Assembly: GCA_024401895.1 (NCBI GenBank)
Contig: JAKSKE010000017.1
Coordinates: 1 to 34,583, forward strand
Direction of reading: 5' to 3'
Source of the DNA: Bacteroidales bacterium
Lineage (GTDB): Bacteria > Bacteroidota > Bacteroidia > Bacteroidales > UBA932
Length of the DNA: 34,583 nt
Shown here: piece after piece, positions 1-9,276 of the stretch
How the letters are laid out: each line of letters opens with the position of its first letter
How positions within the stretch are numbered: the stretch's first letter is position 1
Notes under the pieces: generated by a model
The model's database searches: none
What the model was told of the DNA's origin: nothing
The model's input: the letters and a program-made list of their open reading frames with translations, nothing else
Translations under genes and position numbers: made by a program

Positions 1-135
1 GTGGAATAAATTAGTTGCGAGCCCCTTCAATGACCAGATATGACTAAGCCGCCTATCGCTGTAAGTTTTGAAAGAACCTATCGCTATCGCAAAATATTTT
101 AATACCCAACTATGTTTTGGGCAGCCCGACGTTAG

Positions 136-149
136 GGCAAAATTTTGCC
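136..149. repeat. Perfect 14-bp palindrome
   Basis: GGCAAAATTTTGCC reads identically on both strands. It could be an operator half-site pair or chance in AT-rich DNA. No known consensus was recognised. Confidence 0.5.
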
Positions 150-245
150 GGAAAATTGCTCAAATCACCCATTGAAAGCAATATAACGTCGTTTCTTTGC
201 TTTTTCCTTAGAATTTCTTTCGAAAGAGCAATTATCTGTCTGAAT

Positions 246-273
246 ATTGCCCGTAAGGCATCAAACGGGCAAT
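246..273. repeat. Inverted repeat, 9-bp perfect arms
   Basis: ATTGCCCGT (246-254) and ACGGGCAAT (265-273) are exact reverse complements around a 10-nt loop. A weak AT-rich stretch with a T run follows on the plus strand, so it could be an inefficient terminator for something upstream of the window. Confidence 0.45.
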
Positions 274-302
274 TATATACCATTATTTTGCTCTGGCAAA
301 TG

Positions 303-351
303 TTGCGCGGACGCGAGTGACTCGCGTTTTGCGCAACTCGCGTTTTGCGCA
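303..351. repeat. Hairpin overlapping a 16-bp tandem duplication
   Basis: CGCGAGT (312-318) and ACTCGCG (320-326) pair around a single base. The stem extends, after an internal loop, through TTGCGC (303-308) and GCGCAA (331-336). The right half, ACTCGCGTTTTGCGCA, is then repeated exactly in tandem (320-335 and 336-351). The two right arms could pair alternatively with the one left arm. Confidence 0.6.
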
Positions 352-471
352 ATCTTTCGCTGTTAACGCCCCAAAGTCTATACGGTCATCCCTGTGTTAG
401 TCCCGTAAAATGTATATGGATAGCGAATGTTATAGCATCTGTTCTTGATTCATCCATCTGCACAAATGATT

Positions 472-506
472 TTCGTACAAACGCGAATGATTTGCGTCTG
501 TACGAA
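472..506. promoter_or_regulatory. 13-bp inverted repeat, candidate operator of the efflux operon
   Basis: Arms at 472-484 (TTCGTACAAACGC) and 494-506 (GCGTCTGTACGAA) are complementary except for one G-T position, with a 9-nt loop. It lies about 60 bp upstream of the -33 box of the efflux promoter. No regulator gene is adjacent, so its role as a repressor or activator site is inferred from position and symmetry only. Confidence 0.4.
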
Positions 507-565
507 TGAAACTTATGTGGAAGGATGGAGTGACGAGTGGAAGACCGGACGCGGTATGCGGCAGA

Positions 566-597
566 TTTTCAACTATCAGGATTTATGGTTAACTTTG
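566..597 (+). promoter_or_regulatory. Bacteroidota-type promoter of the efflux operon
   Basis: A TAACTTTG -7 box (590-597) matches the TAnnTTTG consensus. A T-rich TTTTC (566-570) sits 19 bp upstream at the -33 position. Transcription would start near 604, about 20 nt before the adaptor start codon at 625. Confidence 0.6.
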
Positions 598-624
598 TTA
601 TTTATTATCATTCATTTTAAAAAA

Positions 625-1731
625 ATGCAATCGTCCCGAATTATTTTATCTGCGGCCCTGATGATGGCCATCGTTTCCTGTGTCAACGTTCCAAAAGAAC
701 AGCACACGTCATTTGAAACCATTACTCTCGCACCAGAGAACGTTACTATTCCCAGCCGCTGGAGCACTTCTATAACGGGACGCAAGGACGTCACCATCAT
801 TCCTCAGACCGAGGGGCAGCTCACAAGGGTATGCGTCGTTGAAGGAGAACGCGTCAGTAAAGGAAAGGTGCTTTTCGAGATAGACAGCCGCCAGGCCCAG
901 ATCGACCTCTCAACGGCCAAATCCAACCTGCTTGCGGCAGAGGCTCAGAGGAACAGCGCAGAACTCGAATACAAGAGCAGCCAGAATCTGTATGCCAAAA
1001 AAATTATCAGCGATTATATGCTCCAGAGGGCACACAACGACTTGATGCTTGCCCAGGCTTCCGTATCACAGGCCAAGTCTGCCGTATCTGCAGCCGAGCT
1101 GAAACTTAGTTACTGCACAATCAAGTCTCCTGTTGACGGAATAATCGGGAGCCTTCCCTACAATCCCGGAGATTTGGTTTCGACCTTCACTTCACTCACA
1201 ACCGTTGCCGGAAGTTCCGAGATGTCTGCGAAATTTTCTTTGACCGAAACTCAGATTGAGGAACTCACCAAAGAATACGGCCCCGTCGAGAAAGTGATTT
1301 CACTCCTTCCGCCAGTAACCCTTACTCTCAAGGATGGGACAGAGTACGCTCACAAAGGAGAGGTTAAATCTGTATCCGGCGTCGTTGACAACGCCACAGG
1401 TTCAGTTACCTGCACCGCGATATTCCCCAATCCCGACGGCCTTCTCTATTCGGGAATCCAGGGTAACGTATCAATGAATTTCGACTACGAAGATGTGATT
1501 GTTGTCCCGCTGACAGCTATAGTGAGACTCCAGGACAAGTCTTTGGTTTACAGGGTTAAAGACAATTGCGCAGAAAGCGTGATTATCAAAATCGAAGAGT
1601 TGGGCAACGGTAAGGATGCAATAGTACTCGAAGGAATAGCCGCCGGAGAGGTCATCGTAGCCAAAGGAGCCGGAAATGTCTATGAAGGACAGCAGGTTAT
1701 TTTCCCGGAAGAATCATTTGAGAAGAAGTAG
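625..1731 (+). CDS. RND efflux periplasmic adaptor lipoprotein (membrane fusion protein)
   Basis: This 368-residue protein is the AcrA/MexA-type adaptor that bridges the inner-membrane pump and outer-membrane channel encoded just downstream. I chose the ATG at 625 because it gives a lipoprotein signal ending in IVSC with the lipidated Cys at residue 19, and because it follows the promoter; the frame stays open upstream to 445, but that extension has no signal and crosses the promoter. The biotinyl-lipoyl-like half-motifs (around EGQLTRVCVVEGERVSKG and YCTIKSPVDGIIG) flank an alpha-helical hairpin with coiled-coil character, followed by beta-barrel and membrane-proximal domains. Length is normal for the family. 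It is 4 bp upstream of the pump gene, so the two are surely co-transcribed. Substrate cannot be inferred. Confidence 0.93.
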   Translation: MQSSRIILSAALMMAIVSCVNVPKEQHTSFETITLAPENVTIPSRWSTSITGRKDVTIIPQTEGQLTRVCVVEGERVSKGKVLFEIDSRQAQIDLSTAKSNLLAAEAQRNSAELEYKSSQNLYAKKIISDYMLQRAHNDLMLAQASVSQAKSAVSAAELKLSYCTIKSPVDGIIGSLPYNPGDLVSTFTSLTTVAGSSEMSAKFSLTETQIEELTKEYGPVEKVISLLPPVTLTLKDGTEYAHKGEVKSVSGVVDNATGSVTCTAIFPNPDGLLYSGIQGNVSMNFDYEDVIVVPLTAIVRLQDKSLVYRVKDNCAESVIIKIEELGNGKDAIVLEGIAAGEVIVAKGAGNVYEGQQVIFPEESFEKK

Positions 1732-1735
1732 CACT

Positions 1736-4700
1736 ATGGCAAAAGGGAATATTTTTGTAAAGCGCAAAGTGATGGCGTGCGCCATAGCGATAATCATCGC
1801 CCTGGTAGGTTTCATATCCCTGGGCACGCTGTCTGTGGAGCAGTACCCGGACATAGCTCCCCCGACAATCGTGGTTGTGACCGAATATCCCGGCGCCGAT
1901 GCCGCAACCGTAATGAAATCGGTCATAATGCCGTTGGAAGAAGCCATAAACGGAGTACAGGATATGTACTACATATCGAGTGAGGCCGCATCCAACGGAC
2001 AGGCAACAATCAACGTCTTCTTCAAGCAGGGCACCGACCCCAATATGGCGGCTGTGAACGTACAGAACAGCGTTTCTAAAGCAATGGGCCTGCTGCCCGC
2101 AGAGGTTGCGAAAATCGGTGTCACAGTGGAGAAGAGGCAGAACAGTATGCTCCAGATGTCGGCTCTGGTCAGCAGGGACGGCAAATTCGACAACGAATTC
2201 ATCAACAATTATCTCGACATAAACGTCAAACCCCGGCTCCAGCGAATTCAGGGAGTTGGTTCCGTACAGTTGCTCGGAAACACCTATTCCCTGAGAATAT
2301 GGATGAAGCCGGACGTGATGGCACAGTATAAACTCGTGCCTGAAGACATCTTCACCGCCATCGGCTCGCAGAACCTTGTCGCGGCGGCAGGATCATTCGG
2401 CGACCAGTCGGACAATACATATAATTATACACTGGAATACAAAGGACGTCTGACATCGATTCAGGAATTCGAAAACATTGTAATCAGAGCCAACACAGAC
2501 GGTCACGTGATGCATTTGAGCGACGTTGCCGACATCGAACTGGGCTCCCTCTATTACAGTTATTCTTCTTCCGTAGACCAGGAACCCGGAGTCGTGTTCA
2601 TTATCTATCAATCTGCAGGAGCCAACGCGACTGAGGTCAACGCCCAGATATCGGAACTCTACAAGAGTCTCGAGAAACAGCTTCCTCCCGGACTGGAGTT
2701 CACCACTCTCCTCACTTCGGACGACTTCCTTTATGCCGCCATACACAACGTCGTGGAGACACTCATAATAGCTATTCTGCTCGTAATCCTCGTAGTGTAT
2801 TTCTTCCTCCAGAATTTCAAGGCCACGCTTGTTCCTTCGATATCCATAATCGTATCGCTGCTCGGAACGTTCGCCGTAGTCAAGCTGGCAGGATTCTCCC
2901 TTAACATTCTAACCCTCTTCGCTCTGGTTCTCGCCATTGGAACCGTGGTGGACGATGCCATCGTAGTGGTGGAAGCGGTGATGGCGAAAATGGAGGCAGG
3001 ATACACCAGCGCACACAAGGCCACCAGAGATGCCCTCAGCGAGGTTTCGGTTGCCGTAATAAGCTGTACTCTGGTCTTTATGGCAGTGTTCATTCCCGTG
3101 ACGTTTATACCCGGGACTTCTGGAACGTTCTTCACGCAGTTCGGTATAACCATTGCTTCGTCCGTCGGTCTGTCCTGCATTTGTGCCCTTACCCTCTGCC
3201 CGGCCCTCTGTGCTATACTGATGCAGCCTTCAAAGAATTCGGGCAAGGAAAGAAAAGGACTGAACTATTACACAAAAATGGCTTATGCGGCATCCTATAA
3301 CGCCATAGCCCAAAAATACAACGGTGCAGTAAGCAAATTCATCAAGAGACCCAAAGTGGCCTGGATTCTTCTGGCCGGGGCGGCCGTCCTTATGGTTTAC
3401 TGTATGAAGACTCTCCCCTCCGGGCTTGTACCCCAGGAAGACCAGGGTGTAATTCTTGTTGACGTTGCCGCTCCCTCCGGTTCAACACTCAAGGAGACAG
3501 AATCCATAGTGAGCAAGGTTGAAGACAAACTCAAGGACATTCCCGAAGTCGAGAGCTATGCAAAGATCTCCGGATTCGGCATCATCTCCGGAAACGGTTC
3601 AAGTTACGGAACCATTGTCATAAGGCTCAAGAACTGGGATGAAAGAAAGGGGCTGGAACACAATATAAATATGGTCATTGCAAAACTGTATTATGCCTGC
3701 GAAGACATCAAGGAAGCAGTGGTTATGCCGTTCCAGATGCCCCAGATACCCGGCTATGGAAATGCCAACGGTATCGAGCTCCTGCTCGAAGACCTTCAGG
3801 GCGGAGATATGTCCGTGTTCAACGAAAACGCCAATGCATTTCTCGCTGAGCTGCAGAAAAGGCCTGAAATACAGATGGCTGTTTCCACATATTCCGAAAG
3901 TTTCCCCAAATACAAGGTTGACGTAAACGCGGCTCAGTGCAACCGAGCCGGAATATCTCCCGCAGAAGTGCTCAATACCTTGAGCTCTTACTGTGGAAGC
4001 GCATATGTTGGCAGTTACAACCAATATGGAAAAGTTTACCGCGTAATGGCCAGCGCATCTCCGGAATATCGCCTGGACCCTTCTTCTCTCAACAATATAT
4101 TCATAAAGGTTGGAGACAGGATGGCGCCGATTGCACAGTTCGTCACGCTCAAACCAGCCATCGGCTCTGCTATCCAGAAGCGTTTCAACCTGTACCAGAG
4201 CATCAGCTGTCAGGTGACACCGGCCCAAGGATATGCCGCCGGCGATGCCCTGAAAGCGATAGAGGAAGTGGCATCGCAGCATCTTCCCCAGGGCTACAGC
4301 TACGAATTCGGAGGTATGTCCCGGGAACTTGAGGCAAACTCCAAGAGCAATGCCACCGTTTTGATATATCTCATCTGCGTGCTTTTGATTTATCTCATTC
4401 TCGGATGTCTGTATGAATCCTGGTTCATTCCATTCGCGGTTCTGCTCTCTGTGCCTTTCGGCCTGATGGGTTCATTCCTTTTCTCCGGACTGCTCGGACT
4501 CGAGAACAATATCTACCTGCAAACCGGTGTAATTATGCTCATCGGACTTCTTGCAAAGACGGCAATCCTCATAACGGAATTTGCCGTAGATAAGCACAAG
4601 AACGGAATGTCCATTACCGAAGCGGCCCTCGAGGCATGCAAGGACAGGCTCCGTCCTATTCTTATGACCGTATTCACGATGATTGTGGGAATGATTCCCC

Positions 4701-4873
4701 TTATTATCGAAGGTGGAGCGGGTGCAAACGGAAACCGGTCCCTCGCCATAGGCGTGGTGGGAGGTATGTCTATAGGAATTGTGGCCATACTCTTCGTGGT
4801 ACCGGCATTCTACATCATATTCCAGAAACTCCACGACAAATTCCAGACAGAAGACAATCTTGAAGAAGAATAG
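1736..4873 (+). CDS. RND-family (HAE1-type) proton-driven multidrug efflux pump
   Basis: The 1045-residue inner-membrane protein has the AcrB/MexB architecture: N-terminal TM1 (about 10-32), a large periplasmic loop, TM2-6, a second periplasmic loop and TM7-12. The proton-relay pair is present as Asp406-Asp407 in the TM4 motif GTVVDDAIVVVE, and the TM10 lysine appears in GLLAKTAILITEFA. The early VEQYPDIAPP and EYPGADAATV motifs are typical of HAE1 pumps. The start at 1736 follows the adaptor stop by 4 bp; an upstream in-frame ATG at 1676 would overlap the adaptor and lacks the canonical N-terminus. Hydrophobic and amphiphilic drugs or bile salts are the usual substrates of the family, but the substrate here is unknown. 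Confidence 0.95.
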   Translation: MAKGNIFVKRKVMACAIAIIIALVGFISLGTLSVEQYPDIAPPTIVVVTEYPGADAATVMKSVIMPLEEAINGVQDMYYISSEAASNGQATINVFFKQGTDPNMAAVNVQNSVSKAMGLLPAEVAKIGVTVEKRQNSMLQMSALVSRDGKFDNEFINNYLDINVKPRLQRIQGVGSVQLLGNTYSLRIWMKPDVMAQYKLVPEDIFTAIGSQNLVAAAGSFGDQSDNTYNYTLEYKGRLTSIQEFENIVIRANTDGHVMHLSDVADIELGSLYYSYSSSVDQEPGVVFIIYQSAGANATEVNAQISELYKSLEKQLPPGLEFTTLLTSDDFLYAAIHNVVETLIIAILLVILVVYFFLQNFKATLVPSISIIVSLLGTFAVVKLAGFSLNILTLFALVLAIGTVVDDAIVVVEAVMAKMEAGYTSAHKATRDALSEVSVAVISCTLVFMAVFIPVTFIPGTSGTFFTQFGITIASSVGLSCICALTLCPALCAILMQPSKNSGKERKGLNYYTKMAYAASYNAIAQKYNGAVSKFIKRPKVAWILLAGAAVLMVYCMKTLPSGLVPQEDQGVILVDVAAPSGSTLKETESIVSKVEDKLKDIPEVESYAKISGFGIISGNGSSYGTIVIRLKNWDERKGLEHNINMVIAKLYYACEDIKEAVVMPFQMPQIPGYGNANGIELLLEDLQGGDMSVFNENANAFLAELQKRPEIQMAVSTYSESFPKYKVDVNAAQCNRAGISPAEVLNTLSSYCGSAYVGSYNQYGKVYRVMASASPEYRLDPSSLNNIFIKVGDRMAPIAQFVTLKPAIGSAIQKRFNLYQSISCQVTPAQGYAAGDALKAIEEVASQHLPQGYSYEFGGMSRELEANSKSNATVLIYLICVLLIYLILGCLYESWFIPFAVLLSVPFGLMGSFLFSGLLGLENNIYLQTGVIMLIGLLAKTAILITEFAVDKHKNGMSITEAALEACKDRLRPILMTVFTMIVGMIPLIIEGGAGANGNRSLAIGVVGGMSIGIVAILFVVPAFYIIFQKLHDKFQTEDNLEEE

Positions 4874-4874
4874 A

Positions 4875-6227
4875 ATGAAGACACTCAAACATACTGCACT
4901 GCTGGCAATTGCCATAATAGTTTCTTCCTGCGGAATATTCAGGAAATACGAAGCCGGAAACAACGTTCCCGAGAATCTTTTCGGAAAAGAAGTTGCAATA
5001 TCGGAATTCAGCAACGGAATGGCCGAACCTCTTCCCTGGAAATCATTTTTCACCGACCCTCTGCTGCAGGAACTTATAGACAGCGCTCTGGTGCGTAATC
5101 TTGACCTGGCACTCGCAGGAAAGCGAGTGAAAGAAGCCGAATCCATACTGAATTCAGCTAAATTGGGTTACCTGCCGTCGCTTTCATTATCACCCTCATA
5201 CTCAATAGCTTCAAACGGCTCTTACGATATTCCCCTCACTCTCGATTGGGGTGTTCAGGGTTTCGGAAGCATCACCAACAGACTGCGCGAAACCAAGGCA
5301 CTGGTCCTTCAGGCAACGGATGAAGAAAACGCCGTAAAGTCAAGACTTGTCGCCGGCATTGCCGAAGCCTATTTCAACCTGCAGATGCTTGACAGGCAGT
5401 ATGAGATAATCGAATCTACCGAACAGGTCTGGAATAAACTGCTCGAAACCCAGAAAGCACTGATGCAGAACGGACGTACTTATTCTACCGCTGTAGATCA
5501 AATGGAAGCATCTCTACTCGATGTCAAGATACGGAAGACCGATATCATACGGGACATTGAGGATTCCCAAGCCGCCATTTGTCTGATGCTCGGAATTGTT
5601 CCGGGAAACATCAGAAGAAACGCTTGGGGCGAATATTCGATTCCCGAATCCATCAGCACGGGGCTTCCTGCCCAACTGTTGGAAAATCGCCCCGACGTAA
5701 GGGCCGCAGGACGCAATGTCGAGGCCGCGTACTATGTAACGAACCAGGCTCGCTCTGCGATGTTCCCCTCTCTTTCACTTTCCGGGCTGATTGGATGGGC
5801 AAGCCAGGGAAAAGCAATTTCCAACCCGGCTTCACTCATTTATAATGCTGTCGCGTCTCTCACTCAGCCAATATTTGCCCGCGGAAGACTCAAGTCGAAT
5901 CTGGAAGTCAGCAAACTGAGGCAGGAAGCGGCGGCGGAAGCTTATACACAGACGGTGCTCAAGGCTGGAAATGATGTAAACAGGGCCTTGAGGGAAATCA
6001 ATGCATCCAAGGAAAAGGATGCTCTCTACAAGCGTCAGGTAGAAGTGCTCACAAAAGCGTTCAATGCCACAGAAGAACTTATGCAGAGCGGCAAGGCCAT
6101 CTATCTGGAAGTCCTCATAGCACAGAAAGACCTTCTTGGAGCCCAACTTGGAGAAGCGGTAAACCTGTACAACGGTTCAACAGGACTCATCAACCTTTAC
6201 GTTTCACTCGGAGGAGGAGTCAAATGA
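4875..6227 (+). CDS. TolC/NodT-type outer-membrane efflux channel lipoprotein
   Basis: The 450-residue protein completes the tripartite pump. The ATG at 4875 overlaps nothing and sits one base after the pump stop; it yields a lipoprotein signal ending IVSSC with Cys19. Two OEP repeats of the family are seen, each with long helices (for example around LVAGIAEAYFNLQMLDRQYEI and the C-terminal VLIAQKDLLGAQLGEAVNLYNGSTGLINLYVSLGGG ending). Length matches NodT-family channels. No other gene follows on this strand; the next gene, pspC, is convergent 52 bp away, and no strong terminator is seen between them. Confidence 0.93.
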   Translation: MKTLKHTALLAIAIIVSSCGIFRKYEAGNNVPENLFGKEVAISEFSNGMAEPLPWKSFFTDPLLQELIDSALVRNLDLALAGKRVKEAESILNSAKLGYLPSLSLSPSYSIASNGSYDIPLTLDWGVQGFGSITNRLRETKALVLQATDEENAVKSRLVAGIAEAYFNLQMLDRQYEIIESTEQVWNKLLETQKALMQNGRTYSTAVDQMEASLLDVKIRKTDIIRDIEDSQAAICLMLGIVPGNIRRNAWGEYSIPESISTGLPAQLLENRPDVRAAGRNVEAAYYVTNQARSAMFPSLSLSGLIGWASQGKAISNPASLIYNAVASLTQPIFARGRLKSNLEVSKLRQEAAAEAYTQTVLKAGNDVNRALREINASKEKDALYKRQVEVLTKAFNATEELMQSGKAIYLEVLIAQKDLLGAQLGEAVNLYNGSTGLINLYVSLGGGVK

Positions 6228-6279
6228 CATATCTGAGGCTTATGAAGCAAATCCGGTAGATGACAGTTTCATTATACCT

Positions 6280-6477
6280 TCAATACTGAACCATCGAATT
6301 CTTCTTCGGCATCAGTATCCAGCAAATGAGATATGCCAGCAAACCTACTCCGCACAACAGAGAAACGGCCCACACGATTCTGATAACGGTGGAATCAACC
6401 TCGAAATACTCTGCAATGCCGCCGCATACTCCGGCCAACTTCTTATCGGTATCGGAAAGTGTCAATTTTTTTGTCAT
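6280..6477 (-). CDS. PspC-domain small membrane protein
   Basis: This 65-residue protein is nearly all PspC domain (KKLAGVCGGIAEYFEVDSTVIRI then one hydrophobic helix, about 31-57, ending in ILMPKK). PspC-domain proteins sit in the inner membrane and in enterobacteria modulate envelope-stress signalling; stand-alone short versions are common in Bacteroidota and their job is not established. It lies 11 bp downstream of infB on the same strand and is probably read as the last gene of the rimP-nusA-infB transcript. Confidence 0.9.
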   Translation of the reverse strand: MTKKLTLSDTDKKLAGVCGGIAEYFEVDSTVIRIVWAVSLLCGVGLLAYLICWILMPKKNSMVQY

Positions 6478-6488
6478 AACGGTTTATT

Positions 6489-9260
6489 TTAAAGTGTTCT
6501 CTTGATTTCAATAATATGGAATTCCTCTATGAGGTCTCCCTCCTTAAGGTCGTTGTAGCCGGCTATGCTCATTCCGCATTCCCTTCCGCTTACAACCTCC
6601 TTGGCGGCATCCTTTCCTATCTGCAGGGAGCCCAAGTCTCCCGTGTAGATAACAATGCCGTCGCGGATAAGACGAACCTGGGCCTTAGACACTATCTTGC
6701 CGTCGCGGACAATACATCCGGCAATGGTTCCAACCTTGCTGATCTTGAATGTCTGCTTGATTTCGGCAGTGCCAATAACCTCTTCCTTCTTCTCGGGTTC
6801 GAGCATACCTTCGATACCGTCCTTAACTTCGTCGATGGCGTCGTAGATAATTGAGTAGAGTCGGATTTCAATACCTTCCCTGTCGGCAGCCTTGCGGGCC
6901 TCAACAGTAGGACGCACATTGAATCCAATGATTACGGCATCCGACGCCTCGGCCAGCAGAACGTCCGACTCGGACACTCCACCCACGGCCTTGTGAATTA
7001 CATTCATCTTAACCTCCTCGGTTGAAAGTTTGATGAGAGAGTCTGAGAGGGCCTCGACAGAACCGTCCACGTCGCCCTTCACAATGATATTGAGTTCCTT
7101 GAAGTTGCCTATGGCTATTCTTCGGCCAATCTCTTCGAGAGTCATATGCTTCTGGGTCTTGATGCCCTGGATGCGAAGCAGCTGTTCACGCTTGGAAGCG
7201 ATGCTCTTGGCCTCGCGTTCGTCGGCCATTACGTTGAACTTCTCGCCGGCTGCGGGAGCACCGTTAAGGCCGAGGATGGAAACCGGGGTCGAAGGACCTG
7301 CGGCATCGACCTTCTGCCCGCGTTCGTTGAACATCGACTTTACCTTACCGAAGAAGCTTCCGCAGAGGACAATGTCGCCCTGACGCAAGGTTCCCTCCTG
7401 AACGAGCACCGTTGCAAGGAAACCGCGGCCTTTGTCGAGAGAAGACTCCACAACTGCTCCCAGGGCGGGCTTGTTGGGATTGGCCTTGAGTTCCAAAAGG
7501 TCGGTTTCAAGAAGCACCTTCTCCAGAAGTTTGTCAACGTTCAGACCCTTCTTGGCCGATATCTCCTGGCACTGGTACTTTCCTCCCCAGTCCTCGACCA
7601 GAATATTCATTTCTGAGAGCTGTCGGCGGATAGTGTCGGCATTCGCGCCTTCCTTATCTATCTTGTTGATTGCAAATACCATAGGAACAGATGCGGCCTG
7701 TGCGTGATTGATAGCCTCAACAGTCTGGGGCATCACGGCGTCGTCGGCGGCGACAATGATAATCGCAAGGTCGGTGAGCTGGGCTCCACGGGCTCGCATA
7801 GCGGTAAAGGCTTCGTGACCGGGAGTATCCAGGAATGTAATGCGGCGGCCGTCGGGCATCTTCACATTGTAAGCTCCAATGTGCTGGGTAATTCCACCGG
7901 CCTCGCCCGCAATCACGTTGGTCTTGCGGATATTGTCCAGAAGCGAGGTCTTACCGTGATCTACGTGACCCATAACGGTAATGATAGGCGGTCTGGGCTG
8001 AAGGTCTTCAGGCTTGTCGACCTGCTGGTCGGCGACTATCTCGTTTGTAAGCTCGGCACCCACGAATTCGACTTTGAACCCGAATTCCTCGGCTACCAGA
8101 ACTATAGTCTCGGCATCGAGTCTCTGGTTGATCGAGACCATAAGGCCAAGGCTCATACAAGCTCCTATAATCTTGATTACAGGTATATTCATCATTGTTG
8201 CGAGGTCGTTGGCAGTTACGAACTCGGTAACTTTCAGAATAGACTGCTCGGCTACAATCTGCTGCATCTCCTCCTGAGACTTTGCGGCTGCGGCCTCTCT
8301 CTTTTCCTTGCGGTATTTTGCACCGAAATTGGACTTCTTGCCCTCATTCATTCTGGCATAAGTCTCTTTTACCTGCTTTTGAATCTCCTTCCTCATCTCT
8401 TCCTGCTCGGCTTCGGTAAGTGCAGGTTTGAAGCGGTCTTTGCGCTTCTTGCCACCCTGGCCCTGAGCATTTTGAGACTGAGAATTGTTCTTCTGATTCT
8501 TCTTGGACCTGTCGTGGACCTCAACCTTTGTGACATCCACCTTCTGCGAACCCTTGTTTATGCGCTCGTGCTTCTTGACAGGCTTCTTCTCGAACTGAGA
8601 AAGGTCAATCTTTCCTACCACCTTGAGCTGGCCGCCTTCGGGTTTGGCCTCAACCGCAGGGGCAGGCTTATTCTCGGGCGCAGGGGCTTTCACAGGCTCC
8701 GGCTCGGGTTCCTTAACCTGCTCAACCGCCTTTTCGGGTTCCGGCTCGGACACAGGCTGGGCTGCGGAAACTTGTTCCGGTTCCCTGACGGGCTCGGGTT
8801 CCCTGGCAGGTTCGGGCTCCTTAACGGGCTCCGGTTCCTGAACGGGTTCCGGTTCCTTTACCGGTTCCGGCTCGGGCTGAGGTGCAGGAGCGGGAGCAGG
8901 TGCAGGCTCGGGCGCAGGCTGGGGTGCAGGAGCCGGTGTATCGGGCTGCTTCTTTGCATTGATGAACGTATTGCTCTTTATTACGGTGATGTTTTCGGGT
9001 TCGTCATCGGGCACTTCCTCTTTGACCTTCCGGCCCGACTTCTCCAGAATTTCGTTCATCTTTATATCCACCTTTTCGGCGGCATTCTTCATTTCGAGGT
9101 CCTTGCCAAACTGCTTGGCAATGGCATCCATATATTCGTCGGACACCTTGGCGTTGGGATTCGCCTCAACGTCGGCCCCCTCTTTACGCAGGAAATCGAC
9201 CAAATCCTGCAGGCCAATGTTGTATTGTCTGATAATTCTGTTTAACCTTATATCTGCCAT
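6489..9260 (-). CDS. infB: Translation initiation factor IF-2
   Basis: The 923-residue GTPase delivers initiator fMet-tRNA to the 30S subunit. I start it at the ATG of [16 protein letters not shown] (9260), the conserved Bacteroidota N-terminus; the frame continues 25 codons upstream into the end of nusA but that stretch is not conserved in character. An N-terminal helical domain is followed by a proline/glutamate-rich linker of EPEPVK-like repeats (about 107-205), a lysine-rich segment, and a second IF2_N domain. The G domain begins near residue 425 with GHVDHGKT, then [14 protein letters not shown] and NKID, followed by the beta-barrel and C-terminal fMet-tRNA-binding domains. It lies 16 bp after nusA. 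Confidence 0.97.
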   Translation of the reverse strand: MADIRLNRIIRQYNIGLQDLVDFLRKEGADVEANPNAKVSDEYMDAIAKQFGKDLEMKNAAEKVDIKMNEILEKSGRKVKEEVPDDEPENITVIKSNTFINAKKQPDTPAPAPQPAPEPAPAPAPAPQPEPEPVKEPEPVQEPEPVKEPEPAREPEPVREPEQVSAAQPVSEPEPEKAVEQVKEPEPEPVKAPAPENKPAPAVEAKPEGGQLKVVGKIDLSQFEKKPVKKHERINKGSQKVDVTKVEVHDRSKKNQKNNSQSQNAQGQGGKKRKDRFKPALTEAEQEEMRKEIQKQVKETYARMNEGKKSNFGAKYRKEKREAAAAKSQEEMQQIVAEQSILKVTEFVTANDLATMMNIPVIKIIGACMSLGLMVSINQRLDAETIVLVAEEFGFKVEFVGAELTNEIVADQQVDKPEDLQPRPPIITVMGHVDHGKTSLLDNIRKTNVIAGEAGGITQHIGAYNVKMPDGRRITFLDTPGHEAFTAMRARGAQLTDLAIIIVAADDAVMPQTVEAINHAQAASVPMVFAINKIDKEGANADTIRRQLSEMNILVEDWGGKYQCQEISAKKGLNVDKLLEKVLLETDLLELKANPNKPALGAVVESSLDKGRGFLATVLVQEGTLRQGDIVLCGSFFGKVKSMFNERGQKVDAAGPSTPVSILGLNGAPAAGEKFNVMADEREAKSIASKREQLLRIQGIKTQKHMTLEEIGRRIAIGNFKELNIIVKGDVDGSVEALSDSLIKLSTEEVKMNVIHKAVGGVSESDVLLAEASDAVIIGFNVRPTVEARKAADREGIEIRLYSIIYDAIDEVKDGIEGMLEPEKKEEVIGTAEIKQTFKISKVGTIAGCIVRDGKIVSKAQVRLIRDGIVIYTGDLGSLQIGKDAAKEVVSGRECGMSIAGYNDLKEGDLIEEFHIIEIKRTL

Positions 9261-9276
9261 ATATAATCTATTGGAA

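Larger units (their letters stand above)
1..624. other. Gene-free region rich in inverted repeats upstream of the efflux operon
   Basis: No convincing gene is visible in this stretch. The short open frames on both strands overlap each other and show no recognisable protein. The region is AT-rich and holds a perfect 14-bp palindrome (136-149), a 9-bp inverted repeat (246-273), a hairpin with a tandem duplication (303-351) and a 13-bp inverted repeat (472-506). It ends with a Bacteroidota-type promoter before the efflux adaptor gene. The nonamer CCTATCGCT occurs twice (52-60 and 77-85). The left edge of the window cuts whatever lies upstream, so remnants of a gene there cannot be excluded. Confidence 0.6.

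Noticed and set aside
117-352. Small overlapping open frames on both strands near the left edge
   Set aside because: They are low-complexity, overlap inverted repeats, and have no recognisable protein features.
445-624. 60-residue N-terminal extension of the efflux adaptor
   Set aside because: It spans the operator-like repeat and the promoter and hides a good lipoprotein signal starting at 625.
7704-9245. 513-residue plus-strand open frame over infB
   Set aside because: It is the antisense of the IF2 coding sequence, Leu/Gly-rich because of the PE-repeat linker, with no domain.
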